Assembly: GCA_047518265.1 (NCBI GenBank)
Contig: JAKZRG010000006.1
Span: 62,001 to 126,000, forward strand
Origin: Oceanospirillum sp047518265
GTDB taxonomy: Bacteria > Pseudomonadota > Gammaproteobacteria > Pseudomonadales > Halomonadaceae
Direction: 5' to 3'
DNA length: 64,000 nucleotides
Shown: piece after piece, positions 1-7,599 of the stretch
How positions within the stretch are numbered: position 1 is the first letter of the stretch
How the letters are laid out: each line of letters opens with the position of its first letter
Program-made: the position numbers and the translations under genes
The notes under the pieces: generated by a model
What the model was told of the DNA's origin: nothing
The model's input: the letters and a program-made list of their open reading frames with translations, nothing else
The model's database searches: none

Positions 1-756
1 GGGTTGGTACGCATGCCTAATCTGGACTGCAAAGTTGTCTCCGGTGGTTTTAGCCAATTTGCCGAGCCAGATGCTGCTCATCCTTCGGTAGCTGGCTTAG
101 TGAGTTTTATTGCTCAACACCAAGTGAGCTTAATACTGGATAGTACTCATCCTTATGCCCTCAATATGAGCACCCACGTCACACACGCAGCAGAGCAAAG
201 CCATATCCCATGCTGGCGCTTTCATCGTCCGGCTTGGCAAGCACAAAGTGGGGATCGTTGGCTGAGTTTTCAGGGCTGGAGCGAAATGCTTACAGCGCTA
301 AAAAGCAGACAAGGCACCGTATTACTGACCACAGGTCAGTTAACTCAGGTTGAACTGGATCAGCTGTTAGAGACCGTTCAACAGGCTAATGATAAAGCCT
401 CATCCGAAGCGGATTTATCCGAGCAGAATCAAGACGTAATCGAGCCATTAAGTATTGTGATGCGCACAGCAGCACCGAGCCGAGTGGTATTGCCGGAGTC
501 CATTCATTGGATTAAAGCCATTGGCCCGTTTGATAGTAAACATGAAAAGGCCCTGCTGGAACAACATCAGGTTCGGGTTGTGATCAGTAAAAACAGCGGC
601 GGCCAGTCCACACAGGGTAAGTTAGACGCCGCCAGAGAATTGGGTATAGAAGTGTTTATGTTGCAACGCCCTGAGCTACCGCCCGCTCATAAAAGTTATA
701 CCGATCCAGACCAAATTTTTGCAGTCTTGATGTCTCAGGGGCAACGCTGGCGTTAG
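1..756 (+). CDS. cobK: Precorrin-6A reductase CobK/CbiJ, 5' end cut by window
   Basis: NADPH-dependent reduction of precorrin-6A to precorrin-6B, a cytosolic step of corrin ring synthesis. The reading frame is open from base 1, and the N-terminal GGTxEA-type nucleotide-binding start expected for the family is missing, so the gene begins upstream. Visible family features are the VVSGGF motif, DSTHPYA, the IPCWRFHRPAW segment and the late KNSGG motif. A hydrophilic insertion (about residues 128-142, rich in E, S, Q and D) resembles insertions in other genes of this operon. cobH follows 23 bp after the stop. Family identity is secure from motifs and context; whether it works on the cobalt-containing or cobalt-free intermediate cannot be read from sequence. 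Confidence 0.9.
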   Translation, partial: GLVRMPNLDCKVVSGGFSQFAEPDAAHPSVAGLVSFIAQHQVSLILDSTHPYALNMSTHVTHAAEQSHIPCWRFHRPAWQAQSGDRWLSFQGWSEMLTALKSRQGTVLLTTGQLTQVELDQLLETVQQANDKASSEADLSEQNQDVIEPLSIVMRTAAPSRVVLPESIHWIKAIGPFDSKHEKALLEQHQVRVVISKNSGGQSTQGKLDAARELGIEVFMLQRPELPPAHKSYTDPDQIFAVLMSQGQRWR

Positions 757-779
757 GTCGCTTACTGGGTCGATCGTCG

Positions 780-1469
780 TTGATCGAAAACAATCAGGCC
801 GTGATAGAAACAGAGATTAATAAAACCATGCCATTTGATTATGTAATAGATCCTGTCGCCATTGAGCAGGAAAGCTTTCGCCAGATTCGTGAATTGACCG
901 ATCTGTCTGGTTTAAGCCAAGCGGAACAACAGGTGGTGATGCGGGTTGTACACAGTGTCGGTATGCCAGAGGTGGCTGCCCAAGTGCGCTTTAGTGTTAA
1001 TGCCTGCAAATCCGGTTTGCAGGCTTTGTCTGAGAACGGCCCGATTCTCTGTGATGTAGAGATGGTGAAACAGGGTATCACCAAGCGCATGATTGAGCGG
1101 GAACCCTATTGTTTTCTCAACCACCCTGATACTCAAATCTTGGCGAAGGAACGTGGTGAAACCCGTTCTATGGCGGCTCTGGAATTATGGCGTCCCTATC
1201 TGGCGGGTAGCGTTGTTGTCATCGGTAATGCACCGACGGCACTGTTTCGTCTATTAGAAATGATTGAGCAAGGTGCTGATAAACCCGCGCTGATTATCGG
1301 TATGCCCGTGGGTTTTGTCGGTGCTGCAGAATCGAAAGATGCCTTGTGGCAGGTGCATCAGGAGTTGGGTATTGAGTGCATTACCCTGCTGGGCCGACAA
1401 GGGGGCAGTGCCGTGACCTCTGCCAGTTGTAACGCCCTATTGCGCTGTAATCGTGGTGAGGTTTACTGA
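780..1469 (+). CDS. cobH: Precorrin-8X methylmutase CobH/CbiC
   Basis: Moves the methyl group from C-11 to C-12 of precorrin-8X to give hydrogenobyrinic acid (or the cobalt form). The family's catalytic histidine sits in VVHSVG (about residue 58); the conserved IGNAPTALFRLLE and GMPVGFVGAAESK segments lie in the C-terminal half. Length (229 aa from this start) is normal to slightly long. Start is uncertain: the TTG at 780, an in-frame GTG at 801 and an ATG at 828 are all possible, and the ATG gives the more typical N-terminus. The stop overlaps the next start (ATGA), pointing to translational coupling with cobL. Confidence 0.93.
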   Translation: MIENNQAVIETEINKTMPFDYVIDPVAIEQESFRQIRELTDLSGLSQAEQQVVMRVVHSVGMPEVAAQVRFSVNACKSGLQALSENGPILCDVEMVKQGITKRMIEREPYCFLNHPDTQILAKERGETRSMAALELWRPYLAGSVVVIGNAPTALFRLLEMIEQGADKPALIIGMPVGFVGAAESKDALWQVHQELGIECITLLGRQGGSAVTSASCNALLRCNRGEVY

Positions 1470-2923
1470 TGCTGCATGTGATAGGACTAGGGGTGAGCGA
1501 ACAGGCTGAACTGTCCCAAGAGGCTGTTCAGGCGCTGCAACAGAGTCATTATATTTATGGCTCAGAGCGTCAATTGGAAACAGTGACTCACTATTTATCG
1601 GGGCAAAAGCAGCAGCTTGTGTCTGAACAAGTAGTCACTCCAGAACAAGCAGTGATGCCTGAACAAAGAGTGCTGCCCAAGCTGTCAGAGCTAAAAGGTC
1701 AGTTGGAAGAGGTATTGTGCGCCGGACAAACCATCTGTGTCCTAGCCTCCGGTGATCCTCTTTTTTACGGTATTGGTCGTTGGCTGGGTCGCTTTGTTTC
1801 CGAGCGTGCTTTCTCAGATGACTCAGATGCTGCAAACGACAATGCTGTTAAACAGAGCATACGTTTCTATCCCGCTGTTTCCAGTATTCAGGCCGCCTGT
1901 CATCGTTTAGGTTTATCCCTACAGGATGTTGACGTGGTGAGTTTACATGGTCGCCCGCTGGCCAGTCTGCGCCGCAAGTTAAAACAAAACACTACCCTGG
2001 TGATTCTGACGGATCAGCAGAGTTACCCCCGTGGGATTGTTAGTGAATGTATTTCCGCAGGCTTTACGGACTTTACGTTGACCGTCTGTGAAAACCTGGG
2101 TTATCCCCATGAGAAGATTACAGCCATTCAATCAAAAGATCTGACGATAGGGGAAGAGGAGATCTGGCTGGAGAATGCCGATTCTTCGCAATTCAGCGCG
2201 CCTCAACTGTTATCCGAAAACGCTTTATTGATTGATGCCAATGTTTCGCCTCTGCATGTTAGTGTTTTGCAGTTAAACCAAGCAACTTCCGATAGAGCTT
2301 ATTTACCCGAATTTCCCGGTATTCCTGACCAATACTTTATTACGGATAGAGAGTCTGGAAAGGGCATGATCACCAAGCGTGAGGTGCGGCTGAATATTCT
2401 GTCCCTATTGCAGTTATCCGCAGATGAAATTTTATGGGATATCGGCGCCGGTTGTGGTGGCGTGGCGGTAGAATCCAGCTATTGGCAAGCCAAAGCTCAG
2501 GTCTTTGCTATTGAGCATCACCCTGAACGATTGGCCTGTTTAGAAGCCAATCGTCAAATCTTTGGGGTAATGAGTAACCTCAACATTGTAGCCGGTAGAG
2601 CACCGAATACATTGTCAGAGTTACCTGCCCCTAATAAGGTTTTTATTGGCGGCAGTGATGGTGAACTGGCGGAGTTACTGCAGCAGTGTTGGCAGACATT
2701 ACCGGTAGGTGGTGTTTTGGTTGCCAGTGCGGTTACTGAAAATACCCGACAGCATCTTGTGCATTTTTATCAACAGCGCCAACAGGCCAGAGATAGCCGT
2801 CAGGAAACCTTGCAGGTAGCTATTAGCCAGGGGGGCGAACTGGCAGGGCAGTTACTTTATCGACCGACCTTACCCGTTGTTTTGTTTAAATTTACCAAAG
2901 ATAAGAAAGGTGCTGAATGCTGA
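1469..2923 (+). CDS. cobL: Precorrin-6B C5,15-methyltransferase (decarboxylating), CbiE-CbiT fusion
   Basis: Bifunctional enzyme that methylates C-5 and C-15 of precorrin-6B and decarboxylates the C-12 acetate side chain. Residues 1 to about 215 form a CbiE tetrapyrrole methylase domain (YGSERQLE, LASGDPLFYGIGRWL, SLHGRP). From about residue 290 there is a CbiT-type SAM methyltransferase with the glycine-rich SAM loop DIGAGCGG near residue 323. Near residues 55-70 is a small insertion with an 18-bp tandem repeat coding VTPEQA/VMPEQR. The start overlaps cobH by one base and the end overlaps cobI by seven bases. The fused form is typical of proteobacterial operons. Confidence 0.95.
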   Translation: MLHVIGLGVSEQAELSQEAVQALQQSHYIYGSERQLETVTHYLSGQKQQLVSEQVVTPEQAVMPEQRVLPKLSELKGQLEEVLCAGQTICVLASGDPLFYGIGRWLGRFVSERAFSDDSDAANDNAVKQSIRFYPAVSSIQAACHRLGLSLQDVDVVSLHGRPLASLRRKLKQNTTLVILTDQQSYPRGIVSECISAGFTDFTLTVCENLGYPHEKITAIQSKDLTIGEEEIWLENADSSQFSAPQLLSENALLIDANVSPLHVSVLQLNQATSDRAYLPEFPGIPDQYFITDRESGKGMITKREVRLNILSLLQLSADEILWDIGAGCGGVAVESSYWQAKAQVFAIEHHPERLACLEANRQIFGVMSNLNIVAGRAPNTLSELPAPNKVFIGGSDGELAELLQQCWQTLPVGGVLVASAVTENTRQHLVHFYQQRQQARDSRQETLQVAISQGGELAGQLLYRPTLPVVLFKFTKDKKGAEC

Positions 2924-3756
2924 TAAGCAATGAGAAACAAGGCACCTTTTATGGTGTTGGTGTGGGCCCCGGTGATCCTGAATTACTGACCTTAAAAGCG
3001 CTGCGTTTGATTCAGCGAGCACCTGTGGTGAGCTATCTGTCCAGTGCTGTTTCTAATAGCGGGCACTTGAATAAAGAGAGCTCGAAGAAAGATAGCCTGA
3101 AAAAAGAAGACTCGAACAAGGAAGGCATGAATAAAGGGAGTAGCTCTCAAGCAAGAGAAATTGCCCGTGAGGCATTTGCTTTGCAGACCCCAGAGCAGGC
3201 CAAAGCCCAGATAGAAATCTCTATTGCTATGCCTATGAGCACGGATCGTACTTTGGCCAATCAAGCCTACGATGAAGGTGCCGTGCAAATTGCTGAGCAG
3301 CTGCAACAAGGCAAGGATGTGGTATTTCTTTGTGAAGGTGATCCACTGTTTTTTGGCTCTTTTGCTTATCTTCTGGAGCGCTTAGAAGGTGAGTTTAGTT
3401 GCCAAGTTGTGCCAGGCATTTCTTCCGTACATGCTGCGGCTTCTGTTCTGCAGCAACCTTTGACTCTATTGAAAGAATCTTTTGCTGTGGTCAGTGGTCG
3501 CCATACGGATCAACAGATTAAACAAGCGTTGTTGGATCATGACAGCGTAGTGATTATGAAGGCCGGTGTGGCTCGCCCAAGGATTCTGGCTTTATTAGAG
3601 CAAACCCAGCGTATCGCTGATGCCCAATATCTGGAATATATCGGCCGAGAAAATCAGCGAATAGTTGATGATGTTTGCCTGCTGGCAGATGAAAAAGGTC
3701 CATACTTTTCTCTATTTGTGATTACCCGACAAGCTGAAGCGAGAAACAGCCGATGA
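2917..3756 (+). CDS. cobI: Precorrin-2 C20-methyltransferase
   Basis: SAM-dependent methylation of precorrin-2 (or cobalt-factor II) at C-20. The N-terminus carries the class III methyltransferase signature GVGPGDPELLTLKA; CEGDPLFFGS, VPGISSVHAAAS and a C-terminal IGRENQ segment follow. Residues 51-75 are an unusual insertion of five pentapeptides (LNKES, SKKDS, LKKED, SNKEG, MNKGS) encoded by 15-bp tandem repeats at 3067-3141, placed where family members normally have a short loop before the LAR-type helix. It overlaps cobL by seven bases. A 71-bp gap with no obvious hairpin separates it from cbiG. Confidence 0.93.
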   Translation: MLISNEKQGTFYGVGVGPGDPELLTLKALRLIQRAPVVSYLSSAVSNSGHLNKESSKKDSLKKEDSNKEGMNKGSSSQAREIAREAFALQTPEQAKAQIEISIAMPMSTDRTLANQAYDEGAVQIAEQLQQGKDVVFLCEGDPLFFGSFAYLLERLEGEFSCQVVPGISSVHAAASVLQQPLTLLKESFAVVSGRHTDQQIKQALLDHDSVVIMKAGVARPRILALLEQTQRIADAQYLEYIGRENQRIVDDVCLLADEKGPYFSLFVITRQAEARNSR

Positions 3757-3827
3757 TCCTGCTATCTGCATCTGTTGAGCTGCTACTAGAGAATATTGAC
3801 CTGTCAGAGAAAGGGGACAACTAACCG

Positions 3828-4760
3828 ATGTTCTATCTTTTTTCTCTTACAGATCAGGGGCAAGAGTTGGCTCTTAGGCTACAAACTCGTTTGCAGACTA
3901 GAGGTGTCCAAACCGAGCTGCATCATAAAACTAAGCCTTTTACCGATAGAGTACAGCAGGTTTTCCAGCAGGCTGAGCAGAAGCAGGATGCTCTGATCTT
4001 TATCTGTGCTACTGGCATTGTGATGCGCAGTTTGGCCCCTGTATTGCAGGATAAATATCAGGATGCTCCGGTATTGGTTTTGGATGAGCAGGGACGATTT
4101 GTAATTCCCTTTCTATCCGGTCATGAAGGTGGTGCTAATCATCTGGCTGCACAGATTGCTGAATTGCTGCAGGCTACCCCCGTTATTACCACCGCCAATC
4201 ATTATCTTAACCCGGTTTATACCGTGGGGATGGGCTGCGAGCGCCATTGTCCCAGAGATGAATTACAGGGCTTGTTGGAATCGTGTTTACAGCGGGCAGG
4301 CCTAACGATGGATCAGATTCAGTCCATCAATAGCATCGATATTAAAGCCGATGAAGTGGGTTTGATTGAGCTGGGGAAAAGCCTGAATAAACCCTTTAAT
4401 ACCTGGCATAAAGATCAGCTGAATATCATGGATCATCTGCTCAGCACTCGCTCAGATTATATTTTTAAAACAGTGGGTGTTTATGGCGTGGCGGAATCTG
4501 CTGCTTTGTATGGTGCCCGGCAGTTAGTGATGTCTTCGGATTGTCTACAGGACTCATCTGAGCCTACTTCAGATACGTCTATATCCGAGTTAGCAAGAAC
4601 ACAATTTAGCCAGCCAGAATTGCTATTAAATAAACAGAAAACCCGCAAAGCAACCTGTGCCATTGCCCGTATCTATCCGCCTGCTGCTGCAACAGTAGAA
4701 AGTGGCTTGGCATATTTATCGACTTCATTTACTTCACTTCAATCTAAAGAGAGAGACTAA
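3828..4760 (+). CDS. cbiG: Cobalt-precorrin-5A hydrolase-type CbiG (N and C domains)
   Basis: In the anaerobic route CbiG opens the delta-lactone of cobalt-precorrin-5A and releases acetaldehyde. The protein has an N domain (about residues 1-125: FSLTDQG, FICATGIVMRSLAPVL, FVIPFLSGHEGGAN) and a C domain (about 130-310: VGMGCERHCPRDEL, IDIKADEVGL, GVYGVAESAAL). The central CbiG_mid domain of many homologues is absent. A Ser/Thr/Asp-rich stretch near residues 243-262 looks inserted. Aerobic pathways usually have only the C domain (CobE), so a two-domain CbiG beside cobN is notable. The ATG at 3828 follows AGAGAAAGGGG-type purines. cobJ starts six bases after the stop. Confidence 0.88.
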   Translation: MFYLFSLTDQGQELALRLQTRLQTRGVQTELHHKTKPFTDRVQQVFQQAEQKQDALIFICATGIVMRSLAPVLQDKYQDAPVLVLDEQGRFVIPFLSGHEGGANHLAAQIAELLQATPVITTANHYLNPVYTVGMGCERHCPRDELQGLLESCLQRAGLTMDQIQSINSIDIKADEVGLIELGKSLNKPFNTWHKDQLNIMDHLLSTRSDYIFKTVGVYGVAESAALYGARQLVMSSDCLQDSSEPTSDTSISELARTQFSQPELLLNKQKTRKATCAIARIYPPAAATVESGLAYLSTSFTSLQSKERD

Positions 4761-4766
4761 AACACC

Positions 4767-5621
4767 ATGAGCCGATTATTTGTTGTGGGCACAGGCCCAG
4801 GAGATCTCTCTCTGGTTGCACCTAAAGCCTTAAGTGCCATTCAAGCCAGTAGTGATCTGGTGGCTTATGGTTTGTATCTGGACTTATTAGGTGAGGTTTG
4901 TGATGGCAAAACACACCATGACTTACCGTTAGGTGAAGAGATTGGCCGGGCCCGCTTAGCCCTGGATCTAGCAGCCAGTGGTAAAACCACCGCACTAATT
5001 TCCAGTGGCGATATTGGTATTTATGCTATGGCCACCTTGGTATTTGAACTGTTGGATCAACAGTTAGCTTTTAAGGAGAGCAGTTCTGACAGCAACAATG
5101 AAAGCCACCCGGAATGGCTGGATGTAGAGATAGAGGTCATTCCCGGTATTTCCGCTATGCAGGCCGGTGCCAGTCGAGTAGGTGCCATGCTGGGTCACGA
5201 TTTCTGCACTATCTCCTTATCGGATCTGTTAACCCCTTGGGAAACCATTGAGCAGCGTATTAAAAGTGCCGGTCAAGGAGACTTTGTGGTGTCTTTTTAT
5301 AACCCGGTTTCGAAGAAACGGGACTGGCAGCTGAATACCGCCCGAGATATTTTGCTGCAACATAGGCCTGCCAGTACGCCGGTACTGCTGGGTCGTCAGT
5401 TAACCCGTGAAGATGAAAGTATTCGTATTATTCGTTTGGATCAGCTGGATGCCAAAGACGTGGATATGTTCACTCTGGTTAGTGTGGGCAATAGCGAATC
5501 CCGTCATATTGTGAATGGCAGTAAAGAATGGGTCTATACCCCAAGGGGCTACCGTAAAAAACTGGGCAATACCGACAGCAATACCAATACTGATACCAAT
5601 GAACAAGAGGCTCAGCTATGA
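4767..5621 (+). CDS. cobJ: Precorrin-3B C17-methyltransferase
   Basis: Methylates C-17 and carries out ring contraction of precorrin-3B (CobJ) or cobalt-precorrin-3 (CbiH). It opens with FVVGTGPGDLSLVAPKA, followed by SSGDIGIYAMATLV, VIPGISAMQAGASRVGA, the HDFCTISLSDLLTPW signature and VSFYNPVSKKRDWQL, which together identify the CobJ/CbiH subfamily. A short Ser/Asn/Glu-rich insertion lies near residue 105, and the C-terminal tail is a simple Asn/Thr/Asp repeat (about residues 266-280). The stop overlaps the cobM start by four bases. No CobG or CobZ partner, needed before CobJ in aerobic pathways, is in the window. Confidence 0.94.
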   Translation: MSRLFVVGTGPGDLSLVAPKALSAIQASSDLVAYGLYLDLLGEVCDGKTHHDLPLGEEIGRARLALDLAASGKTTALISSGDIGIYAMATLVFELLDQQLAFKESSSDSNNESHPEWLDVEIEVIPGISAMQAGASRVGAMLGHDFCTISLSDLLTPWETIEQRIKSAGQGDFVVSFYNPVSKKRDWQLNTARDILLQHRPASTPVLLGRQLTREDESIRIIRLDQLDAKDVDMFTLVSVGNSESRHIVNGSKEWVYTPRGYRKKLGNTDSNTNTDTNEQEAQL

Positions 5622-6397
5622 CGGTTTATTTTATCGGTGCTGGCCCCGGTGATCCTGAGCTAATGACCCTAAAAGGTCAGCGTATTCTGCAAGAGTGCCC
5701 TGTTGTGCTCTATGCCGGTTCTCTTATTCCCCGTGAGGTTTTAGCCAGTGTGGAAGGTAAAGCCGAAATCATAGTGGATACAGCCCAAACCAATCTGGAT
5801 GAGATTATGGACTATATCCGTGAAGCTCATCAGGCGGGTAAGGATGTGGCTCGATTGCAGTGTGGCGATCCCTCTTTATACGGCGCCATTGGTGAACAGA
5901 TCCGCCGTTTAGAGCAGGAAGATATTCCCTATGAGGTGATTCCCGGTGTTAGTGCGGTATCGGCTTCAGCGGCTTATTTGGGCAAAGAGCTGACGTTGTC
6001 TGGGGTATCACAAACCCTAATTTTAACCCGTTATGAAGGTAAAACTCCTTTCCCTGAACGAGAGCGCCTGCCGGAACTGGCCCGTAGCGGTGCCACTTTG
6101 GCGATCCACTTAGGTGTCACTCGTATCCATAAAATCGTTGAAGAATTGATTCCCCACTATGGCGAGGATTGTCCGGTCGCCGTGTGTTATCGCACCTCTT
6201 GGGATGATCAGGTCAAGGTAATCGGCACCTTAAAAGATATTGTGGCTAAGGTACGTGCCAAGGGGTTTACCCGCACCACTTTGATTCTGGTAGGCCATGT
6301 TTTGGACAGTGATGACTTTGCGGATTCTTATCTCTACCACAAGGATCAGGCACATATTTATCGGCCAAAAGTTAAGAAACAGATCACGTCGGACTGA
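5618..6397 (+). CDS. cobM: Precorrin-4 C11-methyltransferase
   Basis: SAM-dependent methylation at C-11 of precorrin-4 (CobM) or cobalt-precorrin-4 (CbiF). Diagnostic segments are FIGAGPGDPELMTLKG at the N-terminus, YAGSLIPREVL, LQCGDPSLYGAIGEQ, VIPGVSAVSASAAYLG, and the late CYRTSWDDQ and TTLILVGHVLD. It has the usual length for the family (259 aa) and no inserted low-complexity tract, unlike most of its operon neighbours. It overlaps cobJ by four bases (ATGA type). A 109-bp gap with a REP-like hairpin separates it from cobW. Confidence 0.95.
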   Translation: MTVYFIGAGPGDPELMTLKGQRILQECPVVLYAGSLIPREVLASVEGKAEIIVDTAQTNLDEIMDYIREAHQAGKDVARLQCGDPSLYGAIGEQIRRLEQEDIPYEVIPGVSAVSASAAYLGKELTLSGVSQTLILTRYEGKTPFPERERLPELARSGATLAIHLGVTRIHKIVEELIPHYGEDCPVAVCYRTSWDDQVKVIGTLKDIVAKVRAKGFTRTTLILVGHVLDSDDFADSYLYHKDQAHIYRPKVKKQITSD

Positions 6398-6426
6398 TCG
6401 TTTAATACCGATCAGGACACAGACCT

Positions 6427-6483
6427 ATACCAATCTCGATAAATTATTGTAGGTCGGAAAAGCCGCAAGGCGCCTTCCGACAA
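6427..6483. repeat. REP-like hairpin between cobM and cobW
   Basis: A motif ATACCAATCTCGATAA (6427-6442), close to the ends of the elements at 59436 and 63558, is followed by a stem-loop. The stem pairs GTCGGAA (6453-6459) with TTCCGAC (6475-6481), with a smaller inner GCC/GGC stem. There is no T-tract, so it is not a simple terminator. It looks like a dispersed intergenic element that could affect cobM/cobW mRNA stability. Confidence 0.5.
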
Positions 6484-6506
6484 TTGCCAAATATTAAGAG
6501 AAAATT

Positions 6507-7598
6507 ATGCAGTTAAATAAGATTCCGACCACAGTGGTCACCGGTTTTCTGGGTAGTGGTAAAACGACTCTGTTATCCAATGTATTAAAGCAAGCAGCAG
6601 GTAAACGTATTGCGGTGATTGTAAATGAGTTTGGTGAGTTGGATATCGACTCCGAGTTGCTGCGCTCCTGCCCTTTGGACTGTGACGATGAAAGCGGCCA
6701 GGCTGCAGAGCAATCTACTGAAGGTTTTTATGAGCTGGCCAATGGTTGTATCTGCTGCACAGTAGAAGAAGAGTTTCTGCCTGTGATGCAGCAGCTGGTA
6801 GAACGCCGTGATGACATCGATCATATCCTGATTGAAACCAGTGGTCTGGCCCTGCCAAAACCTCTGGTACAAGCGTTTAACTGGCCGGGTATTAAAGAGT
6901 ATTGCACGGTTGATGCTGTGATCACGGTTGTGGATGGCCCTGCTGTGGCTGCGGGGCGTTTTGCTCATGATGAAGATCAGGTACAGGCCCAGCGTTTGGC
7001 GGATGAAAGCTTGGATCATGATCCTTCTCTGCAAGAGCTGTTGGATGATCAACTCAGTGCGGCAGATCTGGTAGTGGTCAGTAAAAATGATCTACTGGCA
7101 GATACCGAGCGTACTCAGGTTGAAGCGGTAGTTAACGGCAAGGTGGCTGAATCCGTTAAAACCGTTTATATCCACAACGGTGAAGCACAATTGGATCTGT
7201 TACTGGGTTTGGATGCCGCCGCAGAAAGCCGCATTGATGCAGTGCATAACCACCATGATCATCATCATGCCCACGGTGAACATCACGATCATGCCCATGA
7301 TCATTTTGACTCCTTTGTGGTAACGCTGGGTGAAGTGGACAGCGAACATTTGCAAGCTTGTCTGAACGATCTGCTGAACCGCTACAATATCTTCCGTGCC
7401 AAGGGTTTTGCCGCTTTACCGGGCAAGCCCATGCGCCAGGTATTCCAAGCGGTAGGTAAGCGTCTGGATACTCACTTTGATCGTTTATGGCAGCCGGAAG
7501 AAGCCCGCCAAACTCAGTTGGTGTTTATTGGCAAAGGCATTAATCAGGCGGTGATTACTGCAGCACTGAAAAATGCCTTAGCGGTAGAGAGCGCATAA
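6507..7598 (+). CDS. cobW: CobW, COG0523-family GTPase for cobalamin synthesis
   Basis: G3E-family GTPase thought to deliver cobalt for corrin metallation. It shows Walker A (GFLGSGKTTLL), the GCICCTV metal motif of COG0523 proteins (CxCC), a Walker B-like ILIETSGLALP and the guanine-recognition SKNDL. Between the GTPase part and the C-terminal CobW_C domain lies a histidine/aspartate-rich tract near residues 247-268, a likely metal-binding linker. Its stop is one base from the cobN start, matching a role in feeding metal to a chelatase. A purine-rich sequence (AAGAGAAAA) precedes the ATG. Confidence 0.93.
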   Translation: MQLNKIPTTVVTGFLGSGKTTLLSNVLKQAAGKRIAVIVNEFGELDIDSELLRSCPLDCDDESGQAAEQSTEGFYELANGCICCTVEEEFLPVMQQLVERRDDIDHILIETSGLALPKPLVQAFNWPGIKEYCTVDAVITVVDGPAVAAGRFAHDEDQVQAQRLADESLDHDPSLQELLDDQLSAADLVVVSKNDLLADTERTQVEAVVNGKVAESVKTVYIHNGEAQLDLLLGLDAAAESRIDAVHNHHDHHHAHGEHHDHAHDHFDSFVVTLGEVDSEHLQACLNDLLNRYNIFRAKGFAALPGKPMRQVFQAVGKRLDTHFDRLWQPEEARQTQLVFIGKGINQAVITAALKNALAVESA

Positions 7599-7599
7599 G

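Noticed and set aside
6507..7598. CobW-like gene as a general zinc-related COG0523 protein
   Set aside because: The position one base before cobN and inside the cobalamin operon makes the CobW role far more likely, though sequence alone does not prove metal choice.
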